Source: Finegoldia magna_J (GTDB lineage: Bacteria; Bacillota; Clostridia; Tissierellales; Peptoniphilaceae). Taken from it: DNA of 64,000 nt. Position numbers and translations under genes: made by a program. Below are positions 1-7,977 of this stretch, piece by piece (position 1 is the stretch's first letter; every line of letters begins with the position of its first letter). Below the pieces are notes generated by a model. That model did not search any database and was not told where the DNA came from. It was given only the letters and a program-made list of their open reading frames with translations. The stretch is taken from positions 61,426 to 125,425 of the forward strand of contig NZ_NDYF01000003.1 of assembly GCF_002243175.1 (NCBI RefSeq). The letters run 5' to 3'.

Positions 1-439
1 TTTAATTGACGACAGAATTGACGTATGCCTGGCAAGCGAGTGTGCAGGAGTTCATCTTGGAGATGAAGACATGGAAATAAAAGATGCAAGAAGAATTCTT
101 GGAGATAATTACATTATTGGCGCAACTGCAAAAAGTGTTGCCAGAGCTATACAATGTGAAAAAGAAGGTGCAGATTATCTTGGAGTTGGGGCTATTTATC
201 CGACAAAAACCCATGTTAAAACGAAAATAACATCGGTTGAAACTCTAAGAGACATCAACAATAGCATAAGCATAAAAACTGTCGCTATTGGCGGTTTAAA
301 TGGGGATAACATAGATGTATTAAAAAACAGTGGTGCAAGTGGGATAGCAGTCGTAAGAGCGTTGATGAATGACGACAATCCACAAGAAAAAGCACACAGA
401 TTATTAGAAAAATCAAAACAAATTTTAGAATTGAGGTAA
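1..439 (+). CDS. thiE: Thiamine-phosphate synthase, C-terminal part (cut by window start)
   Basis: Open reading continues in from the left edge (codons in phase with base 2) and ends at TAA 437-439, so only about the last 145 residues are visible. ThiE joins HMP pyrophosphate and thiazole phosphate to make thiamine phosphate in the cytoplasm. Seen here are the ThiE signatures GVHLG near the edge, IIGATAKS, a GADYLGVGAIYPTKTH stretch that matches the family GADY(I/L)G(V)GP(I)-T-K segment, and the C-terminal IGGLN and GIAVVRALM segments of the TIM-barrel phosphate site. The window-internal ATG at 71 lies inside the domain and is not the start. A lipoprotein gene follows 2 bp later and may be cotranscribed. 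The rest of a thi operon is probably to the left, outside the window. Confidence 0.93.
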   Translation, partial: LIDDRIDVCLASECAGVHLGDEDMEIKDARRILGDNYIIGATAKSVARAIQCEKEGADYLGVGAIYPTKTHVKTKITSVETLRDINNSISIKTVAIGGLNGDNIDVLKNSGASGIAVVRALMNDDNPQEKAHRLLEKSKQILELR

Positions 440-441
440 TT

Positions 442-852
442 ATGAAAAACAAATTTAAATTAGTATTGTTAGTTATGGTGTTGATGTTGGTTATGGTATC
501 TTGCAAAAAAGCAGATCCAATAACACTTCCAAACGCCAATGATTCACAAGTAATCACAGTTACAAAAATCGAAGAAAACAAGGAAGGACCAACGGCATCC
601 ATCACTTCGAAAAAAGATATCGTAGACACAATTAAATTGATAAAAGAAAAAGCAAAACCAACTAGTAAAAAATCAAACAATGATACACCTGCGAATACAA
701 AAGATTTTAGAAAAATGGAAATCTACTACGGAAAAGACGAAAAAATGACGTTGTATTTGTATCAAAACAAAAAATACTACATTGAAAAACCATACGAAGG
801 AGTGTGGGAAATCGACAAGGATACGTTTAACAAATTAATCGGTGCAATGTAG
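442..852 (+). CDS. Small predicted lipoprotein of unknown function
   Basis: 136 residues. The N terminus is a lipoprotein signal: KNKFK basic start, a leucine/valine/methionine-rich core and VSC, so Cys21 is the likely lipidated residue after cleavage by signal peptidase II. The -3 position is Met rather than the usual Leu, a slightly atypical lipobox. The mature part is Lys/Glu-rich with a ITLPNAND segment and a C-terminal YYIEKPYEGVWEIDKDTFNKL segment. This resembles small Firmicute lipoproteins of the DUF5301 type, but that family call is from memory and tentative. It starts 2 bp after the thiE stop, so it is probably translated from the same message, with no obvious functional link to thiamine synthesis. 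Confidence 0.72.
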   Translation: MKNKFKLVLLVMVLMLVMVSCKKADPITLPNANDSQVITVTKIEENKEGPTASITSKKDIVDTIKLIKEKAKPTSKKSNNDTPANTKDFRKMEIYYGKDEKMTLYLYQNKKYYIEKPYEGVWEIDKDTFNKLIGAM

Positions 853-871
853 TTTTATCGTAGAAATTTAT

Positions 872-1055
872 TGTGTAGATAAACCATCATACACGAATAT
901 CTAGACTTCAAAAATTGTTGATTTCTAAATCTCAAAATCCTAAAATTGCAAACTCGTTTCACTCAAACAGTGCAATTTTTAACGGATTTCTCGATTTGAA
1001 ATCAAATCAATTTTTTCCGTATGATATTCTTAGTATGATTGGTTTACTACTAAAT
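872..1055. repeat. Long imperfect palindromic element (MITE/REP-like)
   Basis: The two halves are imperfect reverse complements across roughly 85 bp per arm. The inner pair is perfect (AAAATTGCA at 942-950 with TGCAATTTT at 970-978). Outward, the left arm segments AACCATCATAC, GAATATC and TTGATTTC recur in order in the reverse complement of the right arm. The loop between the arms reads roughly AACTCGTTTCACTCAAACAG. It holds no convincing gene: the short open frames across it are by-products of the repeat. It resembles a dispersed non-coding hairpin element, which could be confirmed by finding other genomic copies. Confidence 0.6.
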
Positions 1056-1070
1056 ACGAGTAATGATTTA

Positions 1071-1100
1071 GAGTGCATTTCGATGCGCTCTTTTTTCTTT
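1071..1100 (+). terminator. Intrinsic terminator upstream of gntR
   Basis: GAGTGCA pairs with TGCGCTC (one G-U pair) around a TTTCGA loop, followed by TTTTTTCTTT. It closes transcription coming from the thiE/lipoprotein side or from the palindromic element before the gntR promoter. Confidence 0.75.
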
Positions 1101-1109
1101 GAAAAAATA

Positions 1110-1138
1110 TTGCATCTGTGTCTAATCTGTATTATAAT
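1110..1138 (+). promoter_or_regulatory. Sigma-A-type promoter of the gntR/membrane-protein pair
   Basis: TTGCAT (1110-1115) and TATAAT (1133-1138) are separated by 17 bp and lie 22 bp upstream of the gntR start codon, with the ribosome binding site AAGGAGG in between. Confidence 0.7.
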
Positions 1139-1159
1139 AAGCAATACAAGGAGGACAGA

Positions 1160-1510
1160 ATGATTAACATAAATACGACGAGTGATGTTCCGATTTACAC
1201 TCAAATTCGAAACGAAATTATCAGAGAAATTGCTAGTGGAAATTTGCAAAATGGCGACGAACTTCCTTCTGTTAGACAATTTGCAAATGATTTGGGAATA
1301 AATCCTATGACGATTAGCAAGGCTTATAATATTTTGAAGGACGAAAAAATAATTGTAATAGATAGAAGAGTTGGGGCGAAGATTTGCGTGGACGAAGATT
1401 ATTCACGAAATTCATTTGAAGATGAAATGAAACTACTGTTAATGGAAGCGAAAATTCGCGGCAAATCACAAAAGGATATTAAAAATATAGTGGAGGAAAT
1501 TATAAAATGA
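1160..1510 (+). CDS. GntR-family transcriptional regulator, YtrA subfamily type
   Basis: 116 residues. A winged helix at about residues 8-70 carries the GntR signature: PIYTQIRNEIIREIASG, then GDELPSVRQFANDLGINPMT and TISKAYNILKDEKII. There is only a short C-terminal helical tail and no FadR or UTRA effector domain, as in the YtrA subgroup that usually controls a neighbouring ABC transporter or membrane protein. The ATG at 1160 is chosen because it follows AAGGAGG by 5-6 bp and starts at the usual point of the family; the longer frame from 1118 overlaps the promoter. The stop overlaps the next start (ATGA), so the two genes are translationally coupled and the regulator probably controls this pair. 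Confidence 0.9.
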   Translation: MININTTSDVPIYTQIRNEIIREIASGNLQNGDELPSVRQFANDLGINPMTISKAYNILKDEKIIVIDRRVGAKICVDEDYSRNSFEDEMKLLLMEAKIRGKSQKDIKNIVEEIIK

Positions 1511-2841
1511 TTTGGCAATTTATTTTATTTTTTAGTTTGGTGTTTATTTTGTTTATCATGCGAAGAATGAACATATATACATTGAAAATAAACGATACAT
1601 TTATGTTGTTTACAAATTTTCCAAAAGGTTATGAAGATGATGAATTCATCGTCGATTTGTTGGGAAAAACGAAGAAAAAATTGAATATTTTATTTGCAGT
1701 TAGCATTGTTCTATCTTTTCTTGTGTTACTTGATTATGATTGGATAATGCTTGTGTATTACAATTTAATAGTTGTTTATCTTGTGAGTGCAAATATTATC
1801 GAATACAACGCAATGAAAGTAATACGACAATACAAAAAGGACAATAATATATCGACTGAGAGTAGTATTTTGACGTATGATTTGAAGACTTCAAGAGATA
1901 TTGAAAAAAAGAAAATCAAACTAAAAGCCTGGATAATTCCGCTGGTAGTTCAAATCGTATTGTTGGTAGCTTTTTTCAAAACCAGCGAGATGTTCTTCGT
2001 CTACATTTTGTTGTTAGTCGCAATGAGTGTAAGTACAATATTAACGGGATGGTTTTTGGGAAGGAAAAACACCAAAGTTTATTCGACTAATTCTGAAGAA
2101 AACTTAAAGTTGAATGAAGAAAGCATCATAAAAGTACAACAAACAATGTATGCGATATATATTATGTTTATCGTTTTAGGATTTGTTGTGGCTTATTACT
2201 CATCAAAAGATGTTTACAGAATTTTTCCGATTCTTTCATACATTGTTTTGTACACGTTAGCGATAATATTGGCTCTTTTTAAATACCAAACCATAGCAAA
2301 AAACTTAACTGCGCTTAATAGCGACTTGTACAATGGGGACTTCTTTGATCCGTGGGGTTATTATAATCCGAAAGATGACAGGCTTATGGTTGAAGATATT
2401 AGCGTGAGAAATGGTAATATGACATTTAACAGGGCAAAATTATCAGGCAAAATACTCTACGCATTGACTGCTGTATTATTGATTTCAGTTGAATTTTTGA
2501 TGATAAATATGAGTTTACCAAAAACGTATACTGTAGATAACACGCCAAGCACTCTTACAATTACTGAATCTGTTTACACTACTGTAATCGACAAAAAATC
2601 AATCGAAAAAGTTGAGCTAATCGAAGACATCAACAAAACAGATGGCGTTAGATTAAATGGAACATCACTAAAACACTATTCCTATGGTAAATTTAATATT
2701 AAGGGAATTGGAAACTGTGATGTGTACATTCACAACGATAATCCAAGAGCTATTTGGATTAAGACTAAGGATAACAAAAACCTTGTGTTTAATTTCCCAA
2801 CTGTAAAAGAAACCGAAAAGTTTTATAAAAATTTACGCTAA
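1507..2841 (+). CDS. Multi-pass membrane protein, DUF1648/DUF5808-like, GntR partner
   Basis: 444 residues with about seven hydrophobic segments: near residues 1-17, 55-73, 77-95, 142-160, 165-183, 218-240 and 245-262, plus one near 315-335. After the second cluster comes DPWGYYNPKDDRLMVEDISVRNG, which resembles the short DUF5808 segment seen in Firmicute membrane proteins that pair with GntR/YtrA-type regulators. The C-terminal 110 residues after the last membrane span form an extracellular-looking beta-rich domain reminiscent of bacterial PH-like modules. The start overlaps the regulator stop by 4 bp. Function is unknown. Related pairs are often linked to envelope stress, which is inference only. 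Confidence 0.8.
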   Translation: MIWQFILFFSLVFILFIMRRMNIYTLKINDTFMLFTNFPKGYEDDEFIVDLLGKTKKKLNILFAVSIVLSFLVLLDYDWIMLVYYNLIVVYLVSANIIEYNAMKVIRQYKKDNNISTESSILTYDLKTSRDIEKKKIKLKAWIIPLVVQIVLLVAFFKTSEMFFVYILLLVAMSVSTILTGWFLGRKNTKVYSTNSEENLKLNEESIIKVQQTMYAIYIMFIVLGFVVAYYSSKDVYRIFPILSYIVLYTLAIILALFKYQTIAKNLTALNSDLYNGDFFDPWGYYNPKDDRLMVEDISVRNGNMTFNRAKLSGKILYALTAVLLISVEFLMINMSLPKTYTVDNTPSTLTITESVYTTVIDKKSIEKVELIEDINKTDGVRLNGTSLKHYSYGKFNIKGIGNCDVYIHNDNPRAIWIKTKDNKNLVFNFPTVKETEKFYKNLR

Positions 2842-2920
2842 TTGTATTTTTTGTAAATTCTGGGTATATATTAATTAATAAATATTAGTAGAAATATTTT
2901 ATTAATATGGGAGGGAATTT

Positions 2921-3877
2921 ATGAAGAAATTTTTGATGGTTGCATTATGTATGATGATTTTTGTGTCGTGTGGAAAAAAAGAAGTGTACAAGGGCGTAGA
3001 ATCCAGCGTAAAAGTAGACAGAATCAAAAAAATGGATTCTCACAACAAATACACAGATAAGTTAAAGAACTCTGAGTTTATTCAGAAATTGTATGGAGAT
3101 AAAATTGTCGTGTTAAAAGACGGAAAGAACTTTATTTACGACGGTTCCAAGGATGAATTAGTACAACTAGATGATGGATATGGAATACACGATGTGGATA
3201 ATAAAGGTTATCTCCTTTATAAATCAGATGAATCATTTGCTTCTAAGTTGATGATTAAAAGCAATGGGGAAATGAAAAATCTGACTTCAACAGAGCATAT
3301 TAGTGATGCTAAGTTGTTGGATAAAAATGTGTACGCTATGGTTTTGCGTTCTGATTCTCCAATTAAATTTTTCGAATGTGAAATATTCAAGAATAATAAT
3401 GACACATTTGAATCTACTGGCAAGATTGGGAAATTAATCAAAAACGATAAGTCTGTAATGTATATGCATTATGAAAAGGACAAATTAACTGTCAAAGATA
3501 TTGATGATAAGGAAATCTTCAGTAGGGATTTGAAAGAGGATGAGTATCCTATTGATGTTGTGATGAATAATAAGGACGTTTTCTATTCTTTGTACGATTT
3601 TAAGACTGGAAATTCAAGGTTGTACAAGAATGATAAGATGATTATGGAATCTACTATAAAAGGTTATGAAAATGTATTGAAAAGATTTAAAGTGTCCAAG
3701 AAATATATGACTTGGTTGGACAATAAAATTGCGTATAATCTAGAAAAAGATAAGCTAGTATTTTTTGAAGATGCAAAAGATGACACGATGATTGTACCAG
3801 TAGTAGATAGCGTGTACAGTTTGAAAATCAAAAACTCAATCGGAGTTTTCAATGATGAAACTATAAAATTCAAATAG
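2921..3877 (+). CDS. Predicted lipoprotein, beta-propeller-like, unknown function
   Basis: 318 residues. Signal peptide MKKFLMVALCMMIFVSC, with lipidation expected at Cys17. The mature chain is made of repeating short beta-strand units with aspartate-rich turns (for example DGKNFIYDG, DNKGYLLYK, DKNVYAMVL, NNKDVFYSLY, DNKIAYNL), a pattern typical of beta-propeller or WD40-like lipoproteins, though no exact family is recognised. A GGGAGGG ribosome binding site lies 6-7 bp before the ATG. The leader (about 2870-2907) contains a hairpin of ATTAATAAATATT with its near-complement. It is monocistronic, ending in a strong bidirectional terminator shared with the convergent cell-wall hydrolase gene. 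Confidence 0.8.
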   Translation: MKKFLMVALCMMIFVSCGKKEVYKGVESSVKVDRIKKMDSHNKYTDKLKNSEFIQKLYGDKIVVLKDGKNFIYDGSKDELVQLDDGYGIHDVDNKGYLLYKSDESFASKLMIKSNGEMKNLTSTEHISDAKLLDKNVYAMVLRSDSPIKFFECEIFKNNNDTFESTGKIGKLIKNDKSVMYMHYEKDKLTVKDIDDKEIFSRDLKEDEYPIDVVMNNKDVFYSLYDFKTGNSRLYKNDKMIMESTIKGYENVLKRFKVSKKYMTWLDNKIAYNLEKDKLVFFEDAKDDTMIVPVVDSVYSLKIKNSIGVFNDETIKFK

Positions 3878-3884
3878 ACAATCA

Positions 3885-3917
3885 AAAAAGCAATGATTCC
3901 GATGAATCATTGCTTTT
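3885..3917. terminator. Bidirectional intrinsic terminator
   Basis: A 14-bp stem (AAAAGCAATGATTC with GAATCATTGCTTTT) around the loop CGAT, with T-runs on both strands. It lies between the convergent lipoprotein and NlpC/P60 genes. Confidence 0.88.
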
Positions 3918-3921
3918 AAAT

Positions 3922-5568
3922 TTAACCTAATAATCTTCTTGCTGTAACGAATGTTCTTTGGTAATAACTTGAGTTGATATCTGATAAGATAACTCCTGTT
4001 GATGGTGTAGAAGCATGGATTAATTTGTTGTTACCAACGTAAATTCCAACGTGACTTATTCCGCCACCACCTGTTGCGAAGAACATCAAATCTCCTTTTT
4101 TCAAGTTTGATTTGGAAACTTTGTGTCCATAAGAAACTTGTGATCTTGAGCTTGGACTTATTGAAATTCCATAAGCTTGTTTGTAAAGATAAGATGTAAG
4201 TCCTGAACAGTCGAATGATCTAGGACCGTGAGTTCCCCAAACGTAAGGCTTACCTAATTGTTTGTAAGCAAGATTTACGATTTTGTCTAATTTGTTAGTT
4301 TGTTTTGGTTGTTCTTTTTTAGGTACATTTACTAATGCATCTACTTTTGGTTTTGCTTGTAGTGATTTACCAGCTAACAAATCTTTAATTCCGTTAACTA
4401 CGAAATTGTCGATAGTGCTTTTGCCACCAAATACCATTGTGTACATGATGTTTGATTTGTTTTGTCTGAAGAAAGATTCCACAGAGTTTGATTTTTGTTC
4501 TTGTGTTTTGTAATCTTCGTTTCTTGGAACGTCCATTTTCTTAACCAAAACTATTGGTGCATTGTATTTTTGAGCTACAGGAGATGCAGCAAGTACATCT
4601 ACAAATTTTTCTCCACTAGCTACGATTGTTCTTTCAGAATTTACACCGACTTGTTTTGCAACTTTTACAGATGTTTGGTATCTGTCATGTCCTGCAATTC
4701 TAGTAACTTTTGCAAGTTTTGAAAGTTCGTTTTCAACAGCTTTTGAAACTGAATTTTCTCCACCTACTATAGTGATGTCTCCTAAAAGACCTTTTTTGCT
4801 GAAAGAATTTAAGTATTCTTTGATTGATTTTGGAACTTCATTCTTTTTAACTAATAGAACTGGAGCGTTCTTTTTCTTAGCTAAAGAAGTAGAAGAAATC
4901 GAATCTGCAAAGTTTTCACCAGATGCGATAACTACGTTTTGTTTCTTGTTAGAAACTGGGTGAGACGTAGTAGCTGATTTTGCATTAACTTCGTATCTGT
5001 CCTTGCCTTTTACTCTGATGACTTCAATTCCCATACCGTTTAATTCGTCAACTACTTTTGAACTAATAGTTTTTTCGCCACCAGTTATGTAGACTTTTTT
5101 GACACCTTTCAAGGCTTCTTTTGTCAAGTTGTCTAATTTGTCAGAATCAGTGTAAAGAATAGGTGATTTACCATTTGAAATGTTTGTTGCACTGATTGAG
5201 TCTGAAAATTCGTTAGAATTCACAACTACGGCAGTATCTGCGTTTTTGAATTCTTTTTCTTTGATTTTCTTAGCTGTTTCAAATCTGTTTTTTGCGTCAA
5301 TTCTTTCTGTTTTGGCACTTTTTTGTGATTTGACTTCAGCTTCTTTTTCTTCATTATTAACTTGATTTTTATTAGATATTACTTTGTTATTTTCATCTAG
5401 CTTTACTTGTATCTTAGTTGTTGTTTCAGTTTTACTTGAATTATCTAATATAGCTTTAACATTTGTTTCTGACTTGTTATTTTCATTATCTGCAAATGAA
5501 ACATTTGCTCCCAAAGATAATGATACAGCCAAAGTCATTACAAGAAGTGGCTTCTTAAAATTATTCAT
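3922..5568 (-). CDS. Secreted peptidoglycan endopeptidase: three CWB2 repeats plus NlpC/P60 domain
   Basis: 548 residues. Signal peptide with cleavage near Ala26 (NVSFAD). After a low-complexity Lys/Glu/Asn linker come three cell-wall-binding-type-2 repeats at about 90-185, 186-290 and 291-400 (recurring VVxSGENFxDxISxxxLA, APVLLVKK, ITIVGGExxVSxxVExEL and RIAGxDRYxT). These modules anchor proteins non-covalently to secondary wall polymers. The C-terminal NlpC/P60 domain (about 428-548) has the papain-like triad: Cys454 in FDCSGL, His506 in ISHVGIY and His518 in LIHAS. It cleaves stem peptides of murein. The CWB2 order and the shared start MNN-KKPLLVM make it a paralog of the gene at 6037-7755. 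RBS AGGAGGA is 3-9 bp before the ATG. WalR-like boxes lie upstream. Confidence 0.93.
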   Translation of the reverse strand: MNNFKKPLLVMTLAVSLSLGANVSFADNENNKSETNVKAILDNSSKTETTTKIQVKLDENNKVISNKNQVNNEEKEAEVKSQKSAKTERIDAKNRFETAKKIKEKEFKNADTAVVVNSNEFSDSISATNISNGKSPILYTDSDKLDNLTKEALKGVKKVYITGGEKTISSKVVDELNGMGIEVIRVKGKDRYEVNAKSATTSHPVSNKKQNVVIASGENFADSISSTSLAKKKNAPVLLVKKNEVPKSIKEYLNSFSKKGLLGDITIVGGENSVSKAVENELSKLAKVTRIAGHDRYQTSVKVAKQVGVNSERTIVASGEKFVDVLAASPVAQKYNAPIVLVKKMDVPRNEDYKTQEQKSNSVESFFRQNKSNIMYTMVFGGKSTIDNFVVNGIKDLLAGKSLQAKPKVDALVNVPKKEQPKQTNKLDKIVNLAYKQLGKPYVWGTHGPRSFDCSGLTSYLYKQAYGISISPSSRSQVSYGHKVSKSNLKKGDLMFFATGGGGISHVGIYVGNNKLIHASTPSTGVILSDINSSYYQRTFVTARRLLG

Positions 5569-5618
5569 GTATCCTCCTAATATACTTCAATGAGCTAATT
5601 TTAATTGCTCATTATTTT

Positions 5619-5635
5619 TGTAACCAATTTGTAAC
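5619..5635. promoter_or_regulatory. WalR/YycF-like box, proximal
   Basis: TGTAAC-N5-TGTAAC (5619-5624 and 5630-5635) matches the TGTWAH-N5-TGTWAH direct repeat known for the WalRK cell-wall two-component regulator. It sits about 50 bp upstream of the NlpC/P60 start. Confidence 0.6.
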
Positions 5636-5816
5636 TTATTCAAATTACTCTAATAGTTTACAAGAATTTTTCATAAGTTTCAAACAAATTTGACATTTAT
5701 TGGTTTAATTTGCACAATGTGCTAGAATTTATGTAAAATTTGCTCAAAACTATTTACAAATCCAAAATTTTGTGAATCTCTTGAAAATTACACTTCGCAT
5801 AAAATAGGGAATAGTT

Positions 5817-5833
5817 TGTAACCAATTTGTAAC
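5817..5833. promoter_or_regulatory. WalR/YycF-like box, distal
   Basis: A second TGTAAC-N5-TGTAAC with the same spacer CAATT, in an 18-bp sequence identical to the proximal copy. It lies about 250 bp upstream of the NlpC/P60 gene. Confidence 0.5.
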
Positions 5834-5984
5834 TTTTGTACAAAAACATAAAAAACACCATTCAAAAGGCTAATTATTAAAAAAATGTAACAAATACGGC
5901 TTTTAACGAAAAATCGCTTAAAATTTATTTGATAATGACTGAAAACTGACATTGTATCTCAAAATCTTTGTAAGAAATTACATT

Positions 5985-6012
5985 AAAAAAGCACTGATTT
6001 TAATCAGTGCTT
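5985..6012 (-). terminator. Intrinsic terminator of the 3D-domain gene
   Basis: AAGCACTGATT/AATCAGTGCTT forms a perfect 11-bp stem with a 2-nt gap. On the minus strand it is followed by a six-T run. Confidence 0.85.
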
Positions 6013-6036
6013 AATAGTTATATTATAGTAGTTATA

Positions 6037-7755
6037 TTATAAAATGTAGATTTTGACGTTTCTAACTCCCCAGTTACGTGATTGGGCTTTAGTATCCATA
6101 ACTACATCAATTTTATTTCCTTTAATAGCTCCACCAGTGTCTTCTGCTGTAGCAAATCCGTATCCTTCTACGTAAACTCTTGTTCTCAAAGGAATAACTC
6201 TTGGGTCTACTGCGATAACACCGCGTCTAATTTTAGTTCCGATTGCTGTTACATTCCATCCACCATTTTCTCTAGGATCAGAAGTGTAAGCTGTGGATCT
6301 TACTGTAAATACTCTTTTTGCTTTTGCAAGTTGAGCTTGTAATGAATCTACAGGTTTTTCAACCTTTTTAGATTTTTCAGTTGTACTTTTTCTTAATTCA
6401 GCTTTTTCTTTTTTGTATAATGCATCTGCTTTTGGTGCAGTTTTAAGATTTTTACCTGCTAACAAATCAGATATTGATGATGATACGAAATCAGAAATTG
6501 AATGATTTCCTTCACAAACTATAACTTGGTCTATGGATTTGTTGTTTTTGAAGAATGCTTCCATAGTAGAGTTTTTGTCGTTTGAAGAATAATCTTTTGT
6601 TCTTGTTACATCGTTAGGTTTTGTCAATATTAAAGAAGCATTTAACTTAGTAGCAACAGGTGTCATTAATAATGCATCGTTGTAACCATTACCTTCAGTT
6701 ACGATTACTCTTTTTGCATTAGGGTTAACTTGTTTTGCAACTTTTACGTTAGTAGTGTATCTGTCACGACCAGCAATTCTACTTACATTATTACTAAAAG
6801 TTTTTAAGTATGATTCTACTTGTTGAGATACTGATAAGTTACCACCAACGATTGTTATACTTCCTATGGCATTGTTTCTCTTTAAAGATAATAAATAACC
6901 TTTGATAGATGTAGGAACTTCATTTTTTCTAACGAAAAGTATAGGAGCTTTTTTGTTTTGAGCTAAAATAGCAGATGATATAGCATCACTATGATTTTCG
7001 CCTGAAGTTATAAGTATATTTGTTTTTTGTTTTGTATTTGGATTATGTGTTTTTGCTGCAACCTTAGAATTAACTTCGTATCTATCGTGTCCAGCAATTC
7101 TTTCAACAATTATTCCCAAACTTTTAAGTTGTTCAACCACTGAATTGCTAACGGATTTTTCTCCACCTAAGATGTAAACTTTTTTAGGTTTGTTAGCTTT
7201 TAGGTTTGCCAATGTTTTACTATCTAATGAAGATTGGTTAGTAAATAATATTGGAGTGTTACCTCTTGATAGTGAAACAGCAGATAGTGAATCTACAAAT
7301 GTTGAGCTATTTGTCAAAATAACTGTGTTTGATTCTGAAAAATATTCATCTCTTATATTAGTAGCTGTTTCGTATTTACTTGATGAAGTGATTTTCTTCA
7401 CATCGGCTCTTTTAACTGCTTTTACTTCAGCAGGTTTTTTCAAAAGTTCTTTTGAATCTTCAAAGCCTTCTGTCAAATCTTCCTTACTAGTTTCTTTTTT
7501 ATCTTCTTTTTCAGTATTTTCAGTATTAACTTTTTCAGTTTGTTGTGCACCATTGGATTTGATGGAATCCTCTGTATTCACATTTTCTTGATCTTTAATT
7601 GTATTTTGCAAATTTGTAGTGTAATTTAAAGCGTCATGTTTTACTTCTTCTACAAGCTTTGTATTGTCAACATCAGCAAATGAAGAAGTTGCATTTAAAG
7701 CAGAAAAGGTAAACATTAATCCCATCACTAACAATGGTTTTTTTATATTGTTCAT
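6037..7755 (-). CDS. Secreted wall protein: three CWB2 repeats plus C-terminal 3D (lytic transglycosylase-like) domain
   Basis: 572 residues. Signal peptide cleaved near Ala27 (TSSFAD), then an acidic Glu/Lys/Asn linker to about residue 110. Three CWB2 repeats follow (about 118-220, 221-325 and 326-440), with ILGGEKSVS, IAGHDRY, IVGGNLSVS and IAGRDRY motifs. The C-terminal domain (about 484-572, RSTAYTSDP...) has the three conserved aspartates that name the 3D fold: Asp517 in AVDPRVIPL, Asp539 in AEDTGG and Asp550 in KIDVVMD. In Bacillus the 3D proteins (YocH, Rpf/Sps-like) are peptidoglycan-cleaving enzymes. It is a paralog of the NlpC/P60 gene in the N-terminal four fifths, so the two differ mainly in the swapped catalytic domain. 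A cluster of WalR-like hexamers precedes it. Confidence 0.92.
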   Translation of the reverse strand: MNNIKKPLLVMGLMFTFSALNATSSFADVDNTKLVEEVKHDALNYTTNLQNTIKDQENVNTEDSIKSNGAQQTEKVNTENTEKEDKKETSKEDLTEGFEDSKELLKKPAEVKAVKRADVKKITSSSKYETATNIRDEYFSESNTVILTNSSTFVDSLSAVSLSRGNTPILFTNQSSLDSKTLANLKANKPKKVYILGGEKSVSNSVVEQLKSLGIIVERIAGHDRYEVNSKVAAKTHNPNTKQKTNILITSGENHSDAISSAILAQNKKAPILFVRKNEVPTSIKGYLLSLKRNNAIGSITIVGGNLSVSQQVESYLKTFSNNVSRIAGRDRYTTNVKVAKQVNPNAKRVIVTEGNGYNDALLMTPVATKLNASLILTKPNDVTRTKDYSSNDKNSTMEAFFKNNKSIDQVIVCEGNHSISDFVSSSISDLLAGKNLKTAPKADALYKKEKAELRKSTTEKSKKVEKPVDSLQAQLAKAKRVFTVRSTAYTSDPRENGGWNVTAIGTKIRRGVIAVDPRVIPLRTRVYVEGYGFATAEDTGGAIKGNKIDVVMDTKAQSRNWGVRNVKIYIL

Positions 7756-7812
7756 TTTTCCTCCTAATTTTACGATTAAAAGTTTTTAATCTGCAAATTT
7801 AATATAATATAT

Positions 7813-7850
7813 TGTAACACATTTGTAACTTGTTGTAACCTTTTTGTAAT
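7813..7850. promoter_or_regulatory. WalR-like hexamer array upstream of the 3D-domain gene
   Basis: Four hexamers in series: TGTAAC at 7813-7818, 7824-7829 and 7834-7839, and TGTAAT at 7845-7850, with spacers of 5, 4 and 5 bp. The first and last pairs fit the WalR consensus exactly. A minus-strand -10-like TATTAT lies next to the array at 7804-7809. Confidence 0.6.
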
Positions 7851-7912
7851 AAATCATGTTAGAAAAACGTTAAATATTACAAAAACGAAACAATTGATTT
7901 ATGATTTCGTGG

Positions 7913-7957
7913 TTTATTATCTAAGATTGTTTGCTTATATACAGATTAGATAATAAA
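7913..7957. promoter_or_regulatory. 12-bp perfect inverted repeat upstream of hprK
   Basis: TTTATTATCTAA (7913-7924) and TTAGATAATAAA (7946-7957) are exact reverse complements separated by 21 bp. The right arm contains a -10-like GATAAT preceded at 16 bp by TTGTTT. It could be an operator or a leader stem for hprK; the regulator is unknown. Confidence 0.45.
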
Positions 7958-7977
7958 ATATAATAAGGAGGGAACTT

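Larger units (their letters stand above)
5569..6036. other. 468-bp intergenic region carrying the promoter zone of the NlpC/P60 gene
   Basis: No gene is visible. The stretch is very AT-rich and contains two copies of GTAACCAATTTGTAACTT (listed separately), a small dyad TGAGC...GCTCA at 5591-5611 that would fold in the 5' leader of the NlpC/P60 message, and the terminator of the upstream 3D-domain gene at 5985-6012. Confidence 0.6.

Noticed and set aside
853..900. A sequence resembling the processed part of a Cas12a repeat (AATTTCTAC-like on the minus strand)
   Set aside because: The required stem does not form (CTAC is not opposed by GTAG) and there are no repeats, spacers or cas genes.
915..1163. 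Open reading frames across the palindromic element
   Set aside because: They run through inverted-repeat sequence and the gntR promoter, have no ribosome binding site and no recognisable protein features.
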